This document shows, one piece after another, positions 25,078-33,827 of a stretch of DNA of 40,660 nt. The position numbers and the translations under genes were made by a program. The notes beneath the pieces were generated by a model. It was given only the letters and a program-made list of their open reading frames with translations. It had not been told where the DNA came from and did not search any database. Position 1 is the stretch's first letter. Every line of letters starts with the position of its first letter. The DNA comes from Methylacidiphilum caldifontis. Lineage in GTDB: Bacteria; Verrucomicrobiota; Verrucomicrobiia; Methylacidiphilales; CAMAQI01. Location of the stretch: contig CAMCSM010000017.1 in NCBI GenBank assembly GCA_945877805.1, forward strand, positions 1 to 40,660, written 5' to 3'.

Positions 25078-25383
25078 TTAAGCAGCGACTTCTGCTAACT
25101 CTTGTTTTTGTAAATAGAACTGGCGATAAACAACAGGATTTAATTTCAGCTTCTTTTGAAGAGGAGCAATTTGAGCTGGGTCCAATTGAAAAAGAATGTT
25201 GGTGTAAAAACCAGCATCCAATTCGCCCGCAACGCGTTCAAATTTCTTGCGATCCATCTTCTGAGATCCCTTAACTTTTCCGCCGTGAGAGATGATCTCT
25301 TTTTCGACGGAGGTCAACGCCTCTTTTAGTCCATCTTCTTTACCTTGGATATCCAAGATATAAAGTCCTTCATAAAAATTCAT
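25078..25383 (-). CDS. rpsF: 30S ribosomal protein S6
   Basis: The 101-residue S6 begins NFYEGLYILDIQGKED, and later shows the beta-strand block AGFYTNILFQLDPAQIAPLQ, in the order of the family fold. It normally binds 16S rRNA as a heterodimer with S18 in the small-subunit platform. A strong GGAG lies before the ATG. The S18 partner gene is not in this operon. Confidence 0.93.
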   Translation of the reverse strand: MNFYEGLYILDIQGKEDGLKEALTSVEKEIISHGGKVKGSQKMDRKKFERVAGELDAGFYTNILFQLDPAQIAPLQKKLKLNPVVYRQFYLQKQELAEVAA

Positions 25384-25385
25384 AA

Positions 25386-25952
25386 TTACTCCTTTTTTCG
25401 GTTAAAGAGGTTCATCGCTTTTTCCAATCCCTCGGATTGGCAGCAATCAACCGCCTCCACCGCTTGTTCAATCAATCCCTTTACTGCCTCTTTTTGATCA
25501 GGAGTAAAGCTCTGAAGAACATAATCTTCTAGCGGACGATCTTGAGGGCATTTTCCAACGCCACACCGGATCCGAACATAGCGCTGAGTTCCCAGCACTT
25601 CTTCAATGGACCGAAGCCCATTATGTCCTCCACTTCCCCCTGATGCTCGAATCCGAATCTGACCCAGATCCAACTCCACATCATCCACGACCACTAATAC
25701 CTCTTCAATCGGCACTTGAAAGTAGCTCAGCCATTGTTGAAGCGGCTCTCCGCTTCGATTCATAAAGCTTTGCGGTTTTAAGTAGGAGACTCCCTGATGC
25801 TTACACATCCGAAGTGAGGCCCAAGCAAGAGTCTGGTAGGACCACCCTCCTCGCTCTGCCAACCGATCTAAAACTTGAAATCCAATATTGTGCCTCGTCT
25901 CAACATACTTCGAGCCGGGATTCCCCAATCCGACAATACATCGAAAAGGCAC
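25386..25952 (-). CDS. pth: peptidyl-tRNA hydrolase
   Basis: The enzyme recycles peptidyl-tRNAs released from stalled ribosomes. The 188-residue sequence carries CIVGLGNPGSKYVETRHNIG (catalytic His in RHN), LKPQSFMNRSGE, VVVDDVELDLGQIRIR (catalytic Asp), and GGSGGHNGLRSI, all intact. The start codon is GTG, 6 nt after the rplY stop. The rplY-pth-rpsF order is conserved in chlamydiae too. Confidence 0.96.
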   Translation of the reverse strand: MPFRCIVGLGNPGSKYVETRHNIGFQVLDRLAERGGWSYQTLAWASLRMCKHQGVSYLKPQSFMNRSGEPLQQWLSYFQVPIEEVLVVVDDVELDLGQIRIRASGGSGGHNGLRSIEEVLGTQRYVRIRCGVGKCPQDRPLEDYVLQSFTPDQKEAVKGLIEQAVEAVDCCQSEGLEKAMNLFNRKKE

Positions 25953-25958
25953 AAATCG

Positions 25959-26645
25959 TTATTTCTTCGCTTTTGATTCGACCTTAGCCTTAGGATCGGC
26001 TTTAGCGTCGTCAGCTTTCTTTTCCTTAATTGCTTCAGGCTGCTTTGCGACGGCTGCCCCAGGGGCGACCACTTCTTCAACCTTAGGAGCAATAACGGAA
26101 ACGACAGGAAGATCTTTTGGATTTAAAACGGTAACACCCTTTGGCAAAACAACTTCACTGACGTGAACGGATTGTCCGACCTCAAGGTGAGAAACGTCGA
26201 TACGAATGATTTCTGGAAGATCCTGAGGCAGACACTCAACACGAAGATGACGCATGAAAAGCTCAAGCAATCCCCCTTGTTTAAGTCCGATCGGCTCTCC
26301 AAATTCTACAACTCGAACTTCCGCATGAAGCTTCTCGTCCTTAGCAACCTCATGAAGATCGACATGGATTACATAATCCTTAATCGGATCGACTTGAATT
26401 TCTTGAATCAACGCTAAGTGCTGACCTGATTTTCCAGCGTCATCTAATTCTAAGTCGATCAACAAATTACCTTCTGTTGATAAATGCAGAACAGGACTAA
26501 TATCTTTAATTGCGAACTGAACAGCGCGGGTTCCCTTTTTGCCATACATGATGCCAGGGATTAGTCCTAGAGCACGGGATGCTTTAGCAGCCTTGGTGCC
26601 GACTTGGGGACGCACTGATCCTTTTAATGAAACGGTTTTTGCCAT
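25959..26645 (-). CDS. rplY: 50S ribosomal protein L25, CTC form
   Basis: The 228-residue protein has the L25 N-terminal domain (RALGLIPGIMYGKKGTRAVQF; IQEIQVDPIKDYVIHVDLHEV, the 5S rRNA-binding region) plus the C-terminal TL5 domain (RVECLPQDLPEIIRIDVSHL; PKGVTVLNPKDLPVVSV), so it is the long CTC form. A lysine/alanine-rich tail follows. AGAGGA stands before the ATG. It begins the ribosomal operon, and is preceded by a TTGACG-N17-CAGTGT motif. Confidence 0.96.
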   Translation of the reverse strand: MAKTVSLKGSVRPQVGTKAAKASRALGLIPGIMYGKKGTRAVQFAIKDISPVLHLSTEGNLLIDLELDDAGKSGQHLALIQEIQVDPIKDYVIHVDLHEVAKDEKLHAEVRVVEFGEPIGLKQGGLLELFMRHLRVECLPQDLPEIIRIDVSHLEVGQSVHVSEVVLPKGVTVLNPKDLPVVSVIAPKVEEVVAPGAAVAKQPEAIKEKKADDAKADPKAKVESKAKK

Positions 26646-26675
26646 AAATTCCTCTTTTTTTGATGAAAGTTTGTG

Positions 26676-26704
26676 ACACTGGCGAAATCGCCTGCTGTCG
26701 TCAA
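26676..26704 (-). promoter_or_regulatory. TTGACG-N17-CAGTGT motif upstream of rplY
   Basis: Minus-strand TTGACG (26704-26699), a 17-nt spacer ending TTCGC, and CAGTGT (26681-26676), 30 nt before the rplY start. The spacer holds a GGCGA-tt-TCGCC inverted repeat. Spacing and the TCGCCAGTGT block match the motif upstream of bamA. Confidence 0.4.
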
Positions 26705-26718
26705 ATAAAATTACAATA

Positions 26719-26753
26719 AATTTATAAGCCCCCCAGAGGGAAGCTTATAAATT
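26719..26753 (-). terminator. intrinsic terminator after glgP
   Basis: On the minus strand AATTTATAAGCTTCCC pairs with GGGGGGCTTATAAATT (16 bp including two G-U pairs) around a TCT loop, followed by TATTGTAATTTTATTT. It lies 27 nt past the glgP stop and before the rplY promoter, so it separates the two transcripts. Confidence 0.7.
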
Positions 26754-26780
26754 CTTCTTCTTAAGTCCTGTAACTCCCGA

Positions 26781-29252
26781 TCAGATCGGGACTTGGGAAA
26801 GTTTCCAGGTGTTTCGAGCGTACTCGTGGATTGTTCGATCACTCGAAAACTTACCGACACGTGCCGTGTTCAAGATCGCCATTTTCGCCCAAGCCGCATG
26901 ATTGCGATAGGCAACTCCGACCTTTTCCTGACATTCAATATATTGAGCGTAATCGGCTAAAACCAAGTACCGATCCCCTCCCTCCAAAAGACTCCATCTT
27001 AAAGGAGCAAGGATCCCGGAATGTTCATCAGGAGTAAAATAGTTCGATCCAATCCAATCGACGACGGCCTTCAATTCCTCATTGGCATGATAGTAATCAA
27101 AGGAATTATACCCTTTTTTACGAATCTCTTCCACCTCATCAACGGTATGACCAAAGATAAAGATATTCTCATCTCCTACCTCCTCTTTAATCTCAATATT
27201 TGCCCCATCTAAGGTTCCAATCGTCAGGGCTCCATTCAAAGCCAACTTCATATTCCCTGTCCCAGAGGCCTCCGTTCCTGCTGTCGAGATTTGTTCGGAC
27301 AAATCCGCGGCCGGAATAATTCTTTGCGCAAGGGAAACACGATAGTTTGGCAGAAAAACTACCTTGATCCGATTTTCGACCCTTGGATCGTTGTTGATCT
27401 TTTCGCCGACAGCATTAATCGCCTTAATAATGGTCTTGGCCATGTCATATCCGGGAGCTGCCTTTGCCGCAAAAATAAAAACACGCGGCTGAATATCGAG
27501 ATTCGGATTTTGAATAATCCGTCGATATAAGGTCAAGATATGAAGTAAATTGAGCTGCTGACGTTTGTACTCGTGCAATCGCTTAATCTGAACATCAAAA
27601 AGAGCGCTGGGGTCAACCGTCACGCCACAATCTTTTTCGATAATAGCACTCAATCTCTTTTTGTTTTCAAACTTGATTCTCATGAACTCTTTTTGGAATT
27701 CAGCATCCTCGGCAAAAGCCTCCAGTTTTTTCAACTCATCGATATTTTTAGGCCAACTCTTGCCAATCTTTGAGGAAATTAAATTCGACAAGAGGGGGTT
27801 ACAGGCCTGGAGCCATCTTCGGGGAGTAATTCCGTTGGTTTTATTATTAAACTTCGTCGGATTTAATTCAAAGAACTCCGGAAAGAGGGTCTTTTTTAAG
27901 AGCTCGGTATGAATTGCCGCAACTCCATTCACCGAATAACTTCCAACGACAGCCAGATGCGCCATTCGCACCATCTTCGGGTGACCCTCTTCGATAATCG
28001 AAAGAATTCTTTTCTTTTCATTATCTCCAGGCCAATGCCTCTCAATTTGCTCCATATGGTGCTTATTGATTTCAAAAATAATTTGAAGATGACGAGGAAG
28101 CACACGGCCAAATAAATCGACACTCCATTTTTCAAGTGCCTCTGGCATCAAGGTATGATTCGTATAGGCAAAGGTCTGCGTCACGATCTCCCATGTTTTC
28201 TCCCAACTCAAATTCTCTTCGTCGTATAAAATGCGACTGAGCTCCGCAATCGCAATCGCAGGGTGAGTGTCATTGAGTTGAACGGCTACTTTCGAGGAGA
28301 AAAGCTCCCAACCTCCAGGATTCTCCGCTTTAAATCGACGGATAATATCTCTCAAGGAGCAAGAGACAAAGAAGTACTGCTGAACTAATCGAAGCTCTTT
28401 TCCGTTTTCAGTCTTATCATTTGGATATAAAACTTTAGAGATCGATTCTCCAATCGATTTCTCACGTACCGCCTCAACATATCCCCCTTGATTAAAGGTC
28501 TCTAAATTAAACTCCTCAAAAGCACGGGATCTCCAAAGTCGAAGTAAAATCACGGTTCCTGTATCATAGCCCGGCACCGGAATATCATACGGAACTCCCA
28601 TCACTTTCTTTGAATTCACCCATTTCGGGCGATAGTTTCCGAGATCATCAAAAATGTACTCCACTTCGCCATACATTTCGATCGTCTGGATATATTCTGG
28701 ACGAACAATCTCCCACGGATTTCCAAATTTCAACCAATTATCAGGATGTTCAATTTGATATCCATTGACAAATTCTTGTCGAAAAAGCCCATACTCATAG
28801 TAAATTCCATAGCCGATCGCTGGGTAATCTAAGGTGGCTAAGGAATCTAAAAAACAGGCGGCCAAACGACCTAAGCCTCCGTTCCCAAGACCCATATCGT
28901 TCTCTTCATTGCGGAGCTCCTCAAGATTTAATCCCAGTTCCTCCACCGCTTTTGTTAAATTATCAAAAATGCCAAGATTATAGAGCCCGTTTGAAAGCAT
29001 TCGCCCCATTAAAAACTCCAACGAAAGATAGTAAACTCGACGAACCTTGTTCTTCTGATGGGTTGATTGAGTCGCTTGGAGACGCTCTAAAATGCGATCC
29101 CTTGCCGTATAACTCACGGCCAACATCCAATCACGCTTTGTCGCTCGATTCGGAAATCGTGCTAAACGATAAGTCAGATTTTGTAAAATTGACTCCTTCA
29201 GCGCTGATACGGAGTTATCTAAAGTCGTTTGAAATTCTGAAGTCGATGACAT
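26781..29252 (-). CDS. glgP: glycogen/maltodextrin phosphorylase
   Basis: The enzyme cleaves alpha-1,4-glucan with phosphate to release glucose-1-phosphate. Length of 823 residues is standard. Motifs: [62 protein letters not shown], and [20 protein letters not shown], which includes the Lys that carries pyridoxal phosphate. AAAGGG is near the ATG, and TTGCTT-N17-TAAAAA (29309-29281) upstream could be a promoter. It follows an ATP-grasp-like gene. Confidence 0.97.
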   Translation of the reverse strand: MSSTSEFQTTLDNSVSALKESILQNLTYRLARFPNRATKRDWMLAVSYTARDRILERLQATQSTHQKNKVRRVYYLSLEFLMGRMLSNGLYNLGIFDNLTKAVEELGLNLEELRNEENDMGLGNGGLGRLAACFLDSLATLDYPAIGYGIYYEYGLFRQEFVNGYQIEHPDNWLKFGNPWEIVRPEYIQTIEMYGEVEYIFDDLGNYRPKWVNSKKVMGVPYDIPVPGYDTGTVILLRLWRSRAFEEFNLETFNQGGYVEAVREKSIGESISKVLYPNDKTENGKELRLVQQYFFVSCSLRDIIRRFKAENPGGWELFSSKVAVQLNDTHPAIAIAELSRILYDEENLSWEKTWEIVTQTFAYTNHTLMPEALEKWSVDLFGRVLPRHLQIIFEINKHHMEQIERHWPGDNEKKRILSIIEEGHPKMVRMAHLAVVGSYSVNGVAAIHTELLKKTLFPEFFELNPTKFNNKTNGITPRRWLQACNPLLSNLISSKIGKSWPKNIDELKKLEAFAEDAEFQKEFMRIKFENKKRLSAIIEKDCGVTVDPSALFDVQIKRLHEYKRQQLNLLHILTLYRRIIQNPNLDIQPRVFIFAAKAAPGYDMAKTIIKAINAVGEKINNDPRVENRIKVVFLPNYRVSLAQRIIPAADLSEQISTAGTEASGTGNMKLALNGALTIGTLDGANIEIKEEVGDENIFIFGHTVDEVEEIRKKGYNSFDYYHANEELKAVVDWIGSNYFTPDEHSGILAPLRWSLLEGGDRYLVLADYAQYIECQEKVGVAYRNHAAWAKMAILNTARVGKFSSDRTIHEYARNTWKLSQVPI

Positions 29253-29280
29253 TTAATTCCCTTTGGTTATTGAGTCTCTC

Positions 29281-29309
29281 TTTTTAGGCACCTTCTCTAG
29301 GCGAAGCAA
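29281..29309 (-). promoter_or_regulatory. candidate promoter of glgP
   Basis: TTGCTT (29309-29304), a 17-nt spacer and TAAAAA (29286-29281) on the minus strand, 28 nt before the glgP start. Both boxes are only partial matches. Confidence 0.3.
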
Positions 29310-29331
29310 GAAAAGAGCCAAGCTTTGTCGG

Positions 29332-30600
29332 TTACTTTCCTGCAACAGGAACTAAGATCGCCTCTTTCATTCCATGAATCCGCTTTTTATCCAATGGACA
29401 AATCGTCGCTAAAGCCCCCCCCATCACCACCTGATCATCCGAAACAAAATAATATGGGGAAATTCGAGCCCGACCTTTCATTTCAATGACCTGCCCTTTT
29501 TCATCCCAATAGGGAAAGGAAAAAGCGGCCCCTTTTACAAATCGTTGAAGGAGCCGAGGAGCACTCTCAAAGGAACGCAACGCCTCATCGACTACGACCC
29601 CCCACTCCTCGGTTGAGAGGTCTGATCCGATCCAGACCCCTCTCGATCCCCAGGCTAAAGGGGAAAATCCGGAAACTTTAATCACAAGTTCTCGCTCTTT
29701 TTGACTCATTGCTTTTAATTCATTCCAATCTTGGATCCCCAGTCCAGGAAGAACCGCATGGGGAGGTAAGGGGGTCGACTCCATGACCCAAGACTCCGGG
29801 ATCACACTTTGTAAAATTCCAAATCCCTTCTCCCCCAGTTCCCTTCTCCAAAAATCGCGAAGCGGTCTCATCCCTAAGAGCGCCAACCATAATTTCTCCT
29901 CAAGATACGGTTTTAAGGGAGGGGTCATCGAAACCCCTTCCTGCAAAGATTGCTTCAAACCTTGAATTTTATTCCAATCAAAAGCTTCAAAAAAACGGTA
30001 GACTTGCGGCGATCTCCCCATACCCTGCTCCGCTTTTTTTACTCGCTCCTTGCCGCATAACCACTCGAATTCAGGACGATAATCGGAAGCCTCCTCTGAA
30101 ATTAAAATCTCCCCTTCAGGAAATATCGACTGAAATCCAACCCGCATTCCAAAATCTCCTCCAAAAATCGAGAAGCCAAATTTCGCATAACTCTCCTGTA
30201 ACCATGCCGTCAACCCAATCCCTCCGGGGATCGAATCGATTTCACAAAGAGCAAATCCCTCCTCGGTTAACACTAAGTCGGGACGAAGGACTCGAGGGAT
30301 CTCATTTTTAAAAACCGCAGATCGAGAGATCTCAATCAGCTCCTGTGGTTTCCCAAAATCCATCCACCGTGCAATCCATGGAGGCCGCCTCCCCTCTACG
30401 CTATGCCGATAAAGTAAATTACAACAACGAACAAAAGCCGCTAAAAGAGGCCCTAATTGATCGAGCAGCTGAAGATGTTTCTCTGAAAGTTGAAGTGGCG
30501 TTGGGGAGGATCGCCACGCCTTCCCGTCAAAAAGAGTCTGATCAGGAAGTTGGGATTGAAACTCTCCCCAAGTCACTTTCGGAATTCGCTCTTCACTCAT
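29332..30600 (-). CDS. ATP-grasp-like/glutathionylspermidine-synthase-like protein (422 aa)
   Basis: A cytosolic-looking protein with no signal. The segment PRVLRPDLVLTEEGFALCEI followed by DSIPGGIGLTAWL resembles the acceptor-side block of glutathionylspermidine-synthase-like, circularly permuted ATP-grasp ligases. Later, ELVIKVSGFSPLAWGSRGVW suggests the ATP-grasp phosphate-binding strand-loop, and VIEMKGRARISPYYFV could supply acidic metal ligands. These are pattern impressions, not a full motif set, so a carboxylate-amine ligase activity is inference. It is between an outer-membrane barrel gene and glgP, with no obvious pathway partner. Confidence 0.5.
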   Translation of the reverse strand: MSEERIPKVTWGEFQSQLPDQTLFDGKAWRSSPTPLQLSEKHLQLLDQLGPLLAAFVRCCNLLYRHSVEGRRPPWIARWMDFGKPQELIEISRSAVFKNEIPRVLRPDLVLTEEGFALCEIDSIPGGIGLTAWLQESYAKFGFSIFGGDFGMRVGFQSIFPEGEILISEEASDYRPEFEWLCGKERVKKAEQGMGRSPQVYRFFEAFDWNKIQGLKQSLQEGVSMTPPLKPYLEEKLWLALLGMRPLRDFWRRELGEKGFGILQSVIPESWVMESTPLPPHAVLPGLGIQDWNELKAMSQKERELVIKVSGFSPLAWGSRGVWIGSDLSTEEWGVVVDEALRSFESAPRLLQRFVKGAAFSFPYWDEKGQVIEMKGRARISPYYFVSDDQVVMGGALATICPLDKKRIHGMKEAILVPVAGK

Positions 30601-30706
30601 GACTTATCGATTCTCTTCATTTGAGGCCTGACTTTTCATAAGTTTAATCAAGCAGAACTTCAATAAAGATCCAACTGAATCAATATAAACTGTATTTTTA
30701 AAATTT

Positions 30707-30793
30707 ATAAATCGGAATTCAATGCGATTGAAATGGGGAGGAGAATGTTTTCATTGAAGAGAAATCATTGGTTTCGGTCTTTGACCGATTTAT
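30707..30793 (-). repeat. 3'-end element copy B with terminal inverted repeats
   Basis: ATAAATCGG (30707-30715) and CCGATTTAT (30785-30793) bound an 87-bp element; the interior GGAATTCAATGCGATTGA and TCATT phrases match copy A at 15062-15149. It starts 1 nt after the stop of the outer-membrane barrel gene in the transcript sense, the same place and orientation as copy A after murA. Confidence 0.65.
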
Positions 30794-30794
30794 G

Positions 30795-32033
30795 TTAGTA
30801 AGTACCGCGAATACTGAGATAAAGCTGATTACGATCAAACTCACGACTGACCAGATCAGAAGTAACAATACTATAGCTGTACCCCGCTTCAAAATCGATA
30901 TACTGAGAGATCTTGTAGCCGAGCGCTCCATCCATTCCCAAAACATCCTCGGAAATTGTTGTCGTTCCCGATCCAACTCCCAAATCAGAATCGAAGGAAC
31001 CGAGCGTTAAACGACCTCCTAAACGACCGTAAAACTGGGGAGTAAATTGATAGCGACCGGTTAATGAAAAAACATCGGATTCTTGCATATAGTAAGCTCC
31101 ATTATCGGTCTCTGTAACTGAATGCGTATAGCTTGCCTCAATATTCGTCCGCGCTCCAACCGTCCAATTTCCGAAAACTGTTCCATAAGGATTAAAGTAA
31201 CTTCCTCCTTGATCTAAATCGGTAAACGAAGGACCCACTCGCCCTCCGACAGTGATTTGAGGACTTAAGGAGTAATCAGCTCCGACAGTTCCACCAATAG
31301 TCGTCGAATCCCTTTTTGCAAAAAAGTAATCATTATCAGAGGCATTCCCCCCTGCAACAAGCGTAATTGTCGGAGTCAAGAGATAACGAAAATCATGACT
31401 CAACGAGTTAACCATACGACCAATTTCGCGATCTAAAGCGACATCATCATAGCTTAACCAGTCATTCGTAAAAATAGTCGCAGAGCCAAATTTAGGAGTC
31501 CATTGAGCATTTCCTTGAATCGATCCGACATTACTTAAAAAAGTGCTGTCCGTCCGTCTTGCACGAGCATCCCCCCCAATCACATCCGGCTCTTGAGTAT
31601 AACGAAGACGATCTCTAACATCGACATTGAAGCGTGATGAAAAGGAATGATCAATACGACCAATCCACTCGTGGCGATGATCGAAATCTTCCTTGCCACG
31701 ATCAGGAAAATAAGTGAGCCCATAGGTGTATCGAGCAGAAAGAAGGGTGTTTTCTAAAGGAAGATTGTAAATTAAGGAGGGCTCAATCAAGGTCTTAAAT
31801 TGTGATTTTTTATTTTTCTTCGTCGTAAAAATATTATCATCATACTCCTCCCGCAATTGGGCCGTCACGGTAATCGGACGCTTCGTTTGCGCTTTAGTAT
31901 CCTTGGCAGCAGAAACTCCTTGAGTCTCTTGAGCACGATATTCTGTCCCAGCAGCAACGTTCGATTGAGCTTGTAAATGGAAAAGAGCTCCAAAGCTAAT
32001 TAATAGAACCAAATAAAAAGAGGTGAAATTCAT
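30795..32033 (-). CDS. outer-membrane beta-barrel protein (BBP2-like)
   Basis: The 412-residue protein has a signal peptide ending FHLQAQ, a short Thr/Lys linker, and then regular alternating strands with aromatic ends. LREEYDDNIFTTKKNKKSQF is the opening motif (EYDDNIF) of the outer-membrane beta-barrel family often paired with exopolysaccharide export genes in Gram-negatives, and EFDRNQLYLSIRGTY is a fitting last strand. Repeated motifs such as ASYTHSVTETDN and AGYSYSIVTSDL are barrel strands with short turns. No export genes are next to it; it lies 95 nt downstream of the FHA gene. Role (porin or export channel) undetermined. Confidence 0.78.
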   Translation of the reverse strand: MNFTSFYLVLLISFGALFHLQAQSNVAAGTEYRAQETQGVSAAKDTKAQTKRPITVTAQLREEYDDNIFTTKKNKKSQFKTLIEPSLIYNLPLENTLLSARYTYGLTYFPDRGKEDFDHRHEWIGRIDHSFSSRFNVDVRDRLRYTQEPDVIGGDARARRTDSTFLSNVGSIQGNAQWTPKFGSATIFTNDWLSYDDVALDREIGRMVNSLSHDFRYLLTPTITLVAGGNASDNDYFFAKRDSTTIGGTVGADYSLSPQITVGGRVGPSFTDLDQGGSYFNPYGTVFGNWTVGARTNIEASYTHSVTETDNGAYYMQESDVFSLTGRYQFTPQFYGRLGGRLTLGSFDSDLGVGSGTTTISEDVLGMDGALGYKISQYIDFEAGYSYSIVTSDLVSREFDRNQLYLSIRGTY

Positions 32034-32128
32034 TATTCAATGACTTTAAGTAAAAACTATTAAAAAGCAACAAAATTTATAGTCGAAATAACTCTCGCGC
32101 CCTTTATCTGAAAAATGCCTTAATTTAT

Positions 32129-32626
32129 TTAAGATAAAAACAATTTATAAATATAATAAAAAAAGGCACTGATAAAAAGTAGCCAACCGCAAATTAGTCC
32201 GATCGATAGACCTTCTGATCCCGGTAATATCTTCGGAATAAGCGAGGCATTTTTGAAGTGAGCGGGCAATCCCTTAAAACCACTGCCGCTCAAATTAATG
32301 GCGGGATTACTATCCGGCAATGGCTTCACATCGGGGGCAAACTCAGACTCGTAGATCATCTCGATATTTCCAACCCGGACAAAATCTCCCTTTCTTAGCT
32401 TTACCGATTTTACCCGCTCTCCATTCACACGGGTTCCATTAGTAGAATCAAGATCCTTAATTAAATAGTCGTTTCCATCGAGAATAAACTCCGCGTGATG
32501 ACTTGAGATACTTTTATGTTGAATCACGATCTCATTCTCATTGATTCGACCGACTCGAGAGCTCTCCCCATTCAAATTAAAAATTTGACCGGCTTGCTCT
32601 TCAGACTGAACGATGAGGCGTGGCAT
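32129..32626 (-). CDS. FHA-domain protein with C-terminal membrane anchor
   Basis: Residues 1-95 are a forkhead-associated domain: SSRVGRINENEIVI, HKSISSHHAEF, DLDSTNGTRVNGERV, the conserved Arg, Ser, His and Asn positions for reading phosphothreonine. A disordered linker follows (PDSNPAINLSG), and the last 25 residues form a hydrophobic segment with a short end (LICGWLLFISAFFYYIYKLF), a tail anchor placing the FHA domain in the cytoplasm. It starts 9 nt after the carA stop, so it is transcribed with pyrB-pyrC-carA. It presumably recruits a phosphorylated partner to the membrane. Confidence 0.88.
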   Translation of the reverse strand: MPRLIVQSEEQAGQIFNLNGESSRVGRINENEIVIQHKSISSHHAEFILDGNDYLIKDLDSTNGTRVNGERVKSVKLRKGDFVRVGNIEMIYESEFAPDVKPLPDSNPAINLSGSGFKGLPAHFKNASLIPKILPGSEGLSIGLICGWLLFISAFFYYIYKLFLS

Positions 32627-32635
32627 AAATAAATA

Positions 32636-33820
32636 CTAGAGTAATGGCTTCCCAGTTTCAATCATTTTACCAAACTGTTCAAAAAAATAAGTCGTATCAT
32701 GGGGTCCTGGAGAAGCCTCTGGATGATATTGAACGGTAAAAAGAGGGTATTTCAGGTGGGTAATCCCTTCACAAGTCTGATCGTTCAAATTGATCTGGGT
32801 GACTTTAACCTCTTTGGAGGGAAGTGAATCAGGATCAACTGAAAAACCGTGGTTTTGAGAGGTAATATTGACCCGGCCCGTCACGAGATCTTTCACCGGC
32901 TGGTTTCCACCTCGATGTCCAAATTTTAACTTGAAGGTCCTCCCGCCTAGAGCGCAGCTCGTAATTTGATGCCCCAAACAGATCCCAAAGATCGGTTTTT
33001 TTCCTAAAAGATCTTTGACAATGTCATGGGCGTAGGTCAATGCCTCTGGATCTCCAGGGCCGTTCGATAAAAAAACCGCATCCGGATTATCCTTTAAAAC
33101 CTCCGCGGCGGGAGTCTTTGCAGGGACTACCTTGACTTGGAATCCATGCTGACGAAGTCGACGTAAAATATTGTACTTAATTCCGAAGTCATAGGCGGTG
33201 ATTTTATACTTCACCGGAGGCAAAGGCACTCGATAGTCCTCTCCCGTGGGGACAGGGGCATTCAGCGGTCGCGTGCCTTGAACTAAAGACCATTTTCTGC
33301 TCAGTTGACCCTCCGGATCCCAAAGATACGACTGCTTACAGGTCACCTCTTGAACAAAATCACGACCCACATAACTAAAGGATTTTGCCTTATCAACGGC
33401 GGCGAGATCAGAAATCTTTTCCGTCGTAATCACCCCTCGCATCGCCCCATGCGTACGAAGATGCTTGGTTAACGCACGGGTATCAATTCCCGAGATCCCA
33501 GGAACCTCATACCGTTTCAGGTAGTCATCAAGGGACTCCACCGCTCTCCAACTGCTCTTTCTTGGGGAAAGCTCCCGAACCACAAAGCCGGAAACTTGAA
33601 CGCGATCTGACTCCACATCCAGATCATTCACTCCATAATTTCCAATATGAGGATAGGTCATGGTGATGATCTGCCCCCGATAGGAGGGATCGGTCAAAAT
33701 CTCCTGATATCCCGTCATTGAGGTATTAAAGCAAACCTCTCCAAGACTCTCTTTCTCAGATCCAAAAGAGATTCCATGAAATAGAGTTCCATCTTCCAAT
33801 GCCAATATCGCTTTCTTCAT
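32636..33820 (-). CDS. carA: carbamoyl-phosphate synthase small subunit
   Basis: The glutaminase subunit supplies ammonia for carbamoyl phosphate. N-terminal domain: ALEDGTLFHGISFGSEKESLGEVCFNTSMTGYQ. C-terminal class I amidotransferase: FGICLGHQITSCALGG carries the nucleophile Cys, with SQNHGFSV and VQYHPEASPGPHDT for the His-Glu pair. Length of 394 is normal. A GGAG ribosome site precedes the ATG. It follows pyrC by 7 nt. The large subunit carB is not in this window. Confidence 0.97.
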   Translation of the reverse strand: MKKAILALEDGTLFHGISFGSEKESLGEVCFNTSMTGYQEILTDPSYRGQIITMTYPHIGNYGVNDLDVESDRVQVSGFVVRELSPRKSSWRAVESLDDYLKRYEVPGISGIDTRALTKHLRTHGAMRGVITTEKISDLAAVDKAKSFSYVGRDFVQEVTCKQSYLWDPEGQLSRKWSLVQGTRPLNAPVPTGEDYRVPLPPVKYKITAYDFGIKYNILRRLRQHGFQVKVVPAKTPAAEVLKDNPDAVFLSNGPGDPEALTYAHDIVKDLLGKKPIFGICLGHQITSCALGGRTFKLKFGHRGGNQPVKDLVTGRVNITSQNHGFSVDPDSLPSKEVKVTQINLNDQTCEGITHLKYPLFTVQYHPEASPGPHDTTYFFEQFGKMIETGKPLL

Positions 33821-33827
33821 AGTCTCC

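Noticed and set aside
26775-26791. TCCCGATC-a-GATCGGGA overlapping the glgP stop codon.
   Set aside because: No T-run follows; the better terminator is at 26719-26753.
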